Source: an uncultured Bacteroidales bacterium (GTDB lineage Bacteria; Bacteroidota; Bacteroidia; Bacteroidales; UBA932). Taken from it: a DNA stretch of 64,000 nucleotides. How positions within the stretch are numbered: the first letter of the stretch is position 1; every line of letters begins with the position of its first letter. A program made the position numbers and the translations under genes. The DNA lies in assembly GCA_934695325.1 (NCBI GenBank), contig CAKUVD010000010.1, positions 62,001 through 126,000 of the forward strand, written 5' to 3'. The notes under the pieces were generated by a model. That model was not told the DNA's origin and ran no database searches. It saw only the letters and a list, made by a program, of their open reading frames with translations. Shown here in pieces: positions 62,257 to 64,000 of the stretch.

Positions 62257-64000
62257 CTATCTTACGATTATCTCATCCACAAAGAGCCAGGCCTTTCCGC
62301 CTGCCAGCCAGTTCCACGAAGGTATCTCCCTTTCCGGAAGGAGATGCACCTTCACGTATCTAGCCTTCACCGGCTCGAATGTCAGTATATGCGACGTCGT
62401 CTCTTTGGTCTCTCTCTCAAGACGGGGGTACTCTTCTTCTGCGATCTCGCGGAAAGATCCTCCGTCATCAGATACAGATATAGTCATCTTTCTTGCATCA
62501 AAGATGCCGTCGGCAGTGCAGATGCAGACCCCCGCCCCGGCAGACGAGAACTCTGTCCCCTCGCCCAGATCCACGACCGCGGTCATAGGGGTGAAATTGC
62601 CGAAGCCGAGCCAACGGCCGGACGAGAACCTGGTGTCACCGCGCAAGCCGTCCACGAGCACGGACGCACCGCCGAACTTGTATGAGTCAGCCGGATCCTT
62701 CTCCAGGGTCACAGGCCTTGCCGTAGCCTTATTGAAACTTATCTTCTCGGCGTACACCTCGCCAGGCTCTCCCTTACGGAACGCTACAGCCTGGAAATCA
62801 GCATCCTGACGCAGTTCAAGCGGCTTCTCATAAAGAGGCGAATCTCCTGTCGGGACAGTTCCGTCCAGTGTATAGCGAATATCCGGGCTACCCATAGTCA
62901 CCAGCTTCACTTTCACGGAAGACGATGACATATCCGGCTCGACTTCTCCGGTAATCTCGAGCACATGCTTGGCATAGTCATATCCTGCATTGTCATAGAC
63001 AGTCATAAGAGGTCCGAGCGCCTGGAGGAACTTGTCGTAGTCCTTGGCCGAAGGGTTCCGCCACTGGTTCTCGGCAAGCGCCGCCCAGCGCGGAAGCACC
63101 ATATACTGGACCTGCGCAAAATTGTCGATATACTCGGTCCAGAGATTCGCCTGCGCCCCGAGAATGTGACGTGCCTCTTCCTGTGTCAATGCTGACGGCA
63201 CAGGGCTGTACATATAGACTCTCTCCACAGGGATGTATCCGCCGATGGCAAGAGGTTCCCTCGCCACGTCGCGCCCCTGGTAGAAGTCGAAATAAAGGTA
63301 GGAGTTCGGAGTCATTATGACATCGTGGCCACTCTTGGCAGCCTCAATTCCGCCGGTCTCGCCACGCCAGGACATTATCGTCGCGCCCGGAGCGGCATCG
63401 CCTTCCAGAATCTCGTCCCAGCCGATGACCTTGCGGCCGCGCGCATTCAGGAAGTCGGCCACGTGTCTCATCACATAGCTCTGGAGTTTCTGCTCCTTCG
63501 TGTGCCTCCCGTCATCCTTCAGGCCCAGTCTCGCTATGAGAGCCTGGCATTTAGGGCATTTTCCCCACCTCACCTTAGGACATTCGTCACCGCCTATATG
63601 GATGTACTCCGACGGGAACATATCCAGCACCTCAGCGAAAACATTGTCCAGGAATTCATAGACTTTCGGGTTTCCGGCGCACAGCACGTCCTCTGACACA
63701 CCCCAGATGGTCCACACGTCATACGGACCGCCGGTACAGCCGAGCTCCGGATATGAAGCCAGGGCCGCCTGCATATGACCGGGGAGATCCACCTCAGGAA
63801 TGACATCTATATGTCTTTCTGACGCATATCTCACAATGTCACGAATCTCATCCTGCGTATAATATCCTCCGTACGGCTTGCCGTCGAATTTTCTCGGGAT
63901 GTCATTGAGATGTCCGACGATGGTTTCCTTCCGCATTGACCCGACCTCCGTGAGACGAGGGTACTTCTTTATTTCCATCCTCCACCCCTGGTCCTCAGTG
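62257..64000 (-). CDS. GH20 beta-N-acetylhexosaminidase (partial, 5' end outside window)
   Basis: The frame is open to the window edge, and the first visible residues TEDQGWRMEIKKYPRLTEVGS are internal to the GH20 barrel, so the ATG at 63978 is not the start. The catalytic Asp-Glu pair is in IHIGGDECPKVRW, with further conserved EVDLPGHMQAALASYPEL and GWDEILEGDAAPGATIMSWRG. After the barrel there is a chitobiase C-like beta domain (IRYTLDGTVPTGDSPLYEKP) and a discoidin-like domain near the C-terminus. It removes terminal N-acetylglucosamine or galactosamine from glycans such as mucin or chitin fragments by the substrate-assisted mechanism. Confidence 0.94.
   Translation of the reverse strand, partial: TEDQGWRMEIKKYPRLTEVGSMRKETIVGHLNDIPRKFDGKPYGGYYTQDEIRDIVRYASERHIDVIPEVDLPGHMQAALASYPELGCTGGPYDVWTIWGVSEDVLCAGNPKVYEFLDNVFAEVLDMFPSEYIHIGGDECPKVRWGKCPKCQALIARLGLKDDGRHTKEQKLQSYVMRHVADFLNARGRKVIGWDEILEGDAAPGATIMSWRGETGGIEAAKSGHDVIMTPNSYLYFDFYQGRDVAREPLAIGGYIPVERVYMYSPVPSALTQEEARHILGAQANLWTEYIDNFAQVQYMVLPRWAALAENQWRNPSAKDYDKFLQALGPLMTVYDNAGYDYAKHVLEITGEVEPDMSSSSVKVKLVTMGSPDIRYTLDGTVPTGDSPLYEKPLELRQDADFQAVAFRKGEPGEVYAEKISFNKATARPVTLEKDPADSYKFGGASVLVDGLRGDTRFSSGRWLGFGNFTPMTAVVDLGEGTEFSSAGAGVCICTADGIFDARKMTISVSDDGGSFREIAEEEYPRLERETKETTSHILTFEPVKARYVKVHLLPEREIPSWNWLAGGKAWLFVDEIIVR

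Noticed and set aside
61273..62685. Open frame of 470 codons on the plus strand
   Set aside because: It is antisense to the phosphoesterase and GH20 genes and spans their junction. It has His- and Arg-rich shadow composition.
1..64000. CRISPR arrays, insertion sequences and phage genes
   Set aside because: No regularly spaced repeats, transposase, integrase or capsid-like proteins were found in the translated frames.

Overview
The window looks like a chromosomal segment of a Bacteroidales bacterium, probably an uncultured gut-type lineage. The evidence is promoters of the Bacteroidetes form (TTTG, 19-22 bases, TAnnTTTG) before many genes, families largely confined to this order (NVEALA-like peptide, DUF3244, DUF4221, 6-bladed beta-propeller lipoproteins, a membrane-bound TPR-HTH regulator), an IspG with an extra inserted segment, and a Rho with a long Q/P/K-rich N-terminal insert. 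Genus cannot be read from the sequence alone. No rRNA, complete tRNA, CRISPR array or insertion sequence was seen.

Layout. 1-1.8 kb (minus): the end of a surface-lipid or pigment type cluster (glycosyltransferase, lipoprotein, LolA-like carrier), possibly aryl-polyene. 1.8-2.4 kb: a decayed gene with three frame breaks. 2.4-6.9 kb (plus): WYL regulator, DEDDh exonuclease, and a large PEP/pyruvate-binding protein with receiver-like N-terminal domains; a GH13 amylase converges on it. 8.7-17.5 kb (minus): a four-gene efflux operon (TolC, adaptor, two different RND pumps). 17.6-26.5 kb: an AT-richer accessory island with beta-propeller and DUF4221 lipoproteins, an NVEALA-like peptide, a frameshifted DUF3244 protein, several gene relics, and a divergent TPR-HTH regulator with three identical 12-bp direct repeats in the shared control region.

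26.7-64 kb is mostly housekeeping. PPi-type phosphofructokinase is divergent from a plus-strand run of ligA, yihY, the (p)ppGpp synthetase/hydrolase, an Ig-like lipoprotein, a beta-barrel protein and ispG. A minus-strand membrane and proteostasis block follows (rsfS, ftsH, cdsA, psd, CorC-like), with birA divergent from it. Then come rpe, pepD, dnaA, an MCE/MlaD protein and a cell-wall amidase, with lptD-like and rho on the plus strand. carAB (minus) is preceded by what looks like a leader-peptide and terminator attenuator. The window ends with an MFS exporter, a calcineurin-like phosphoesterase and a GH20 hexosaminidase cut off by the window edge.

The main unexplained signals are the three-repeat operator of the island, the carAB leader, a set of relics in the island, and a short DNA-level motif (GTCAATG/CATTGAC) seen about eight times more often than chance across the window, in different reading phases and on both strands.
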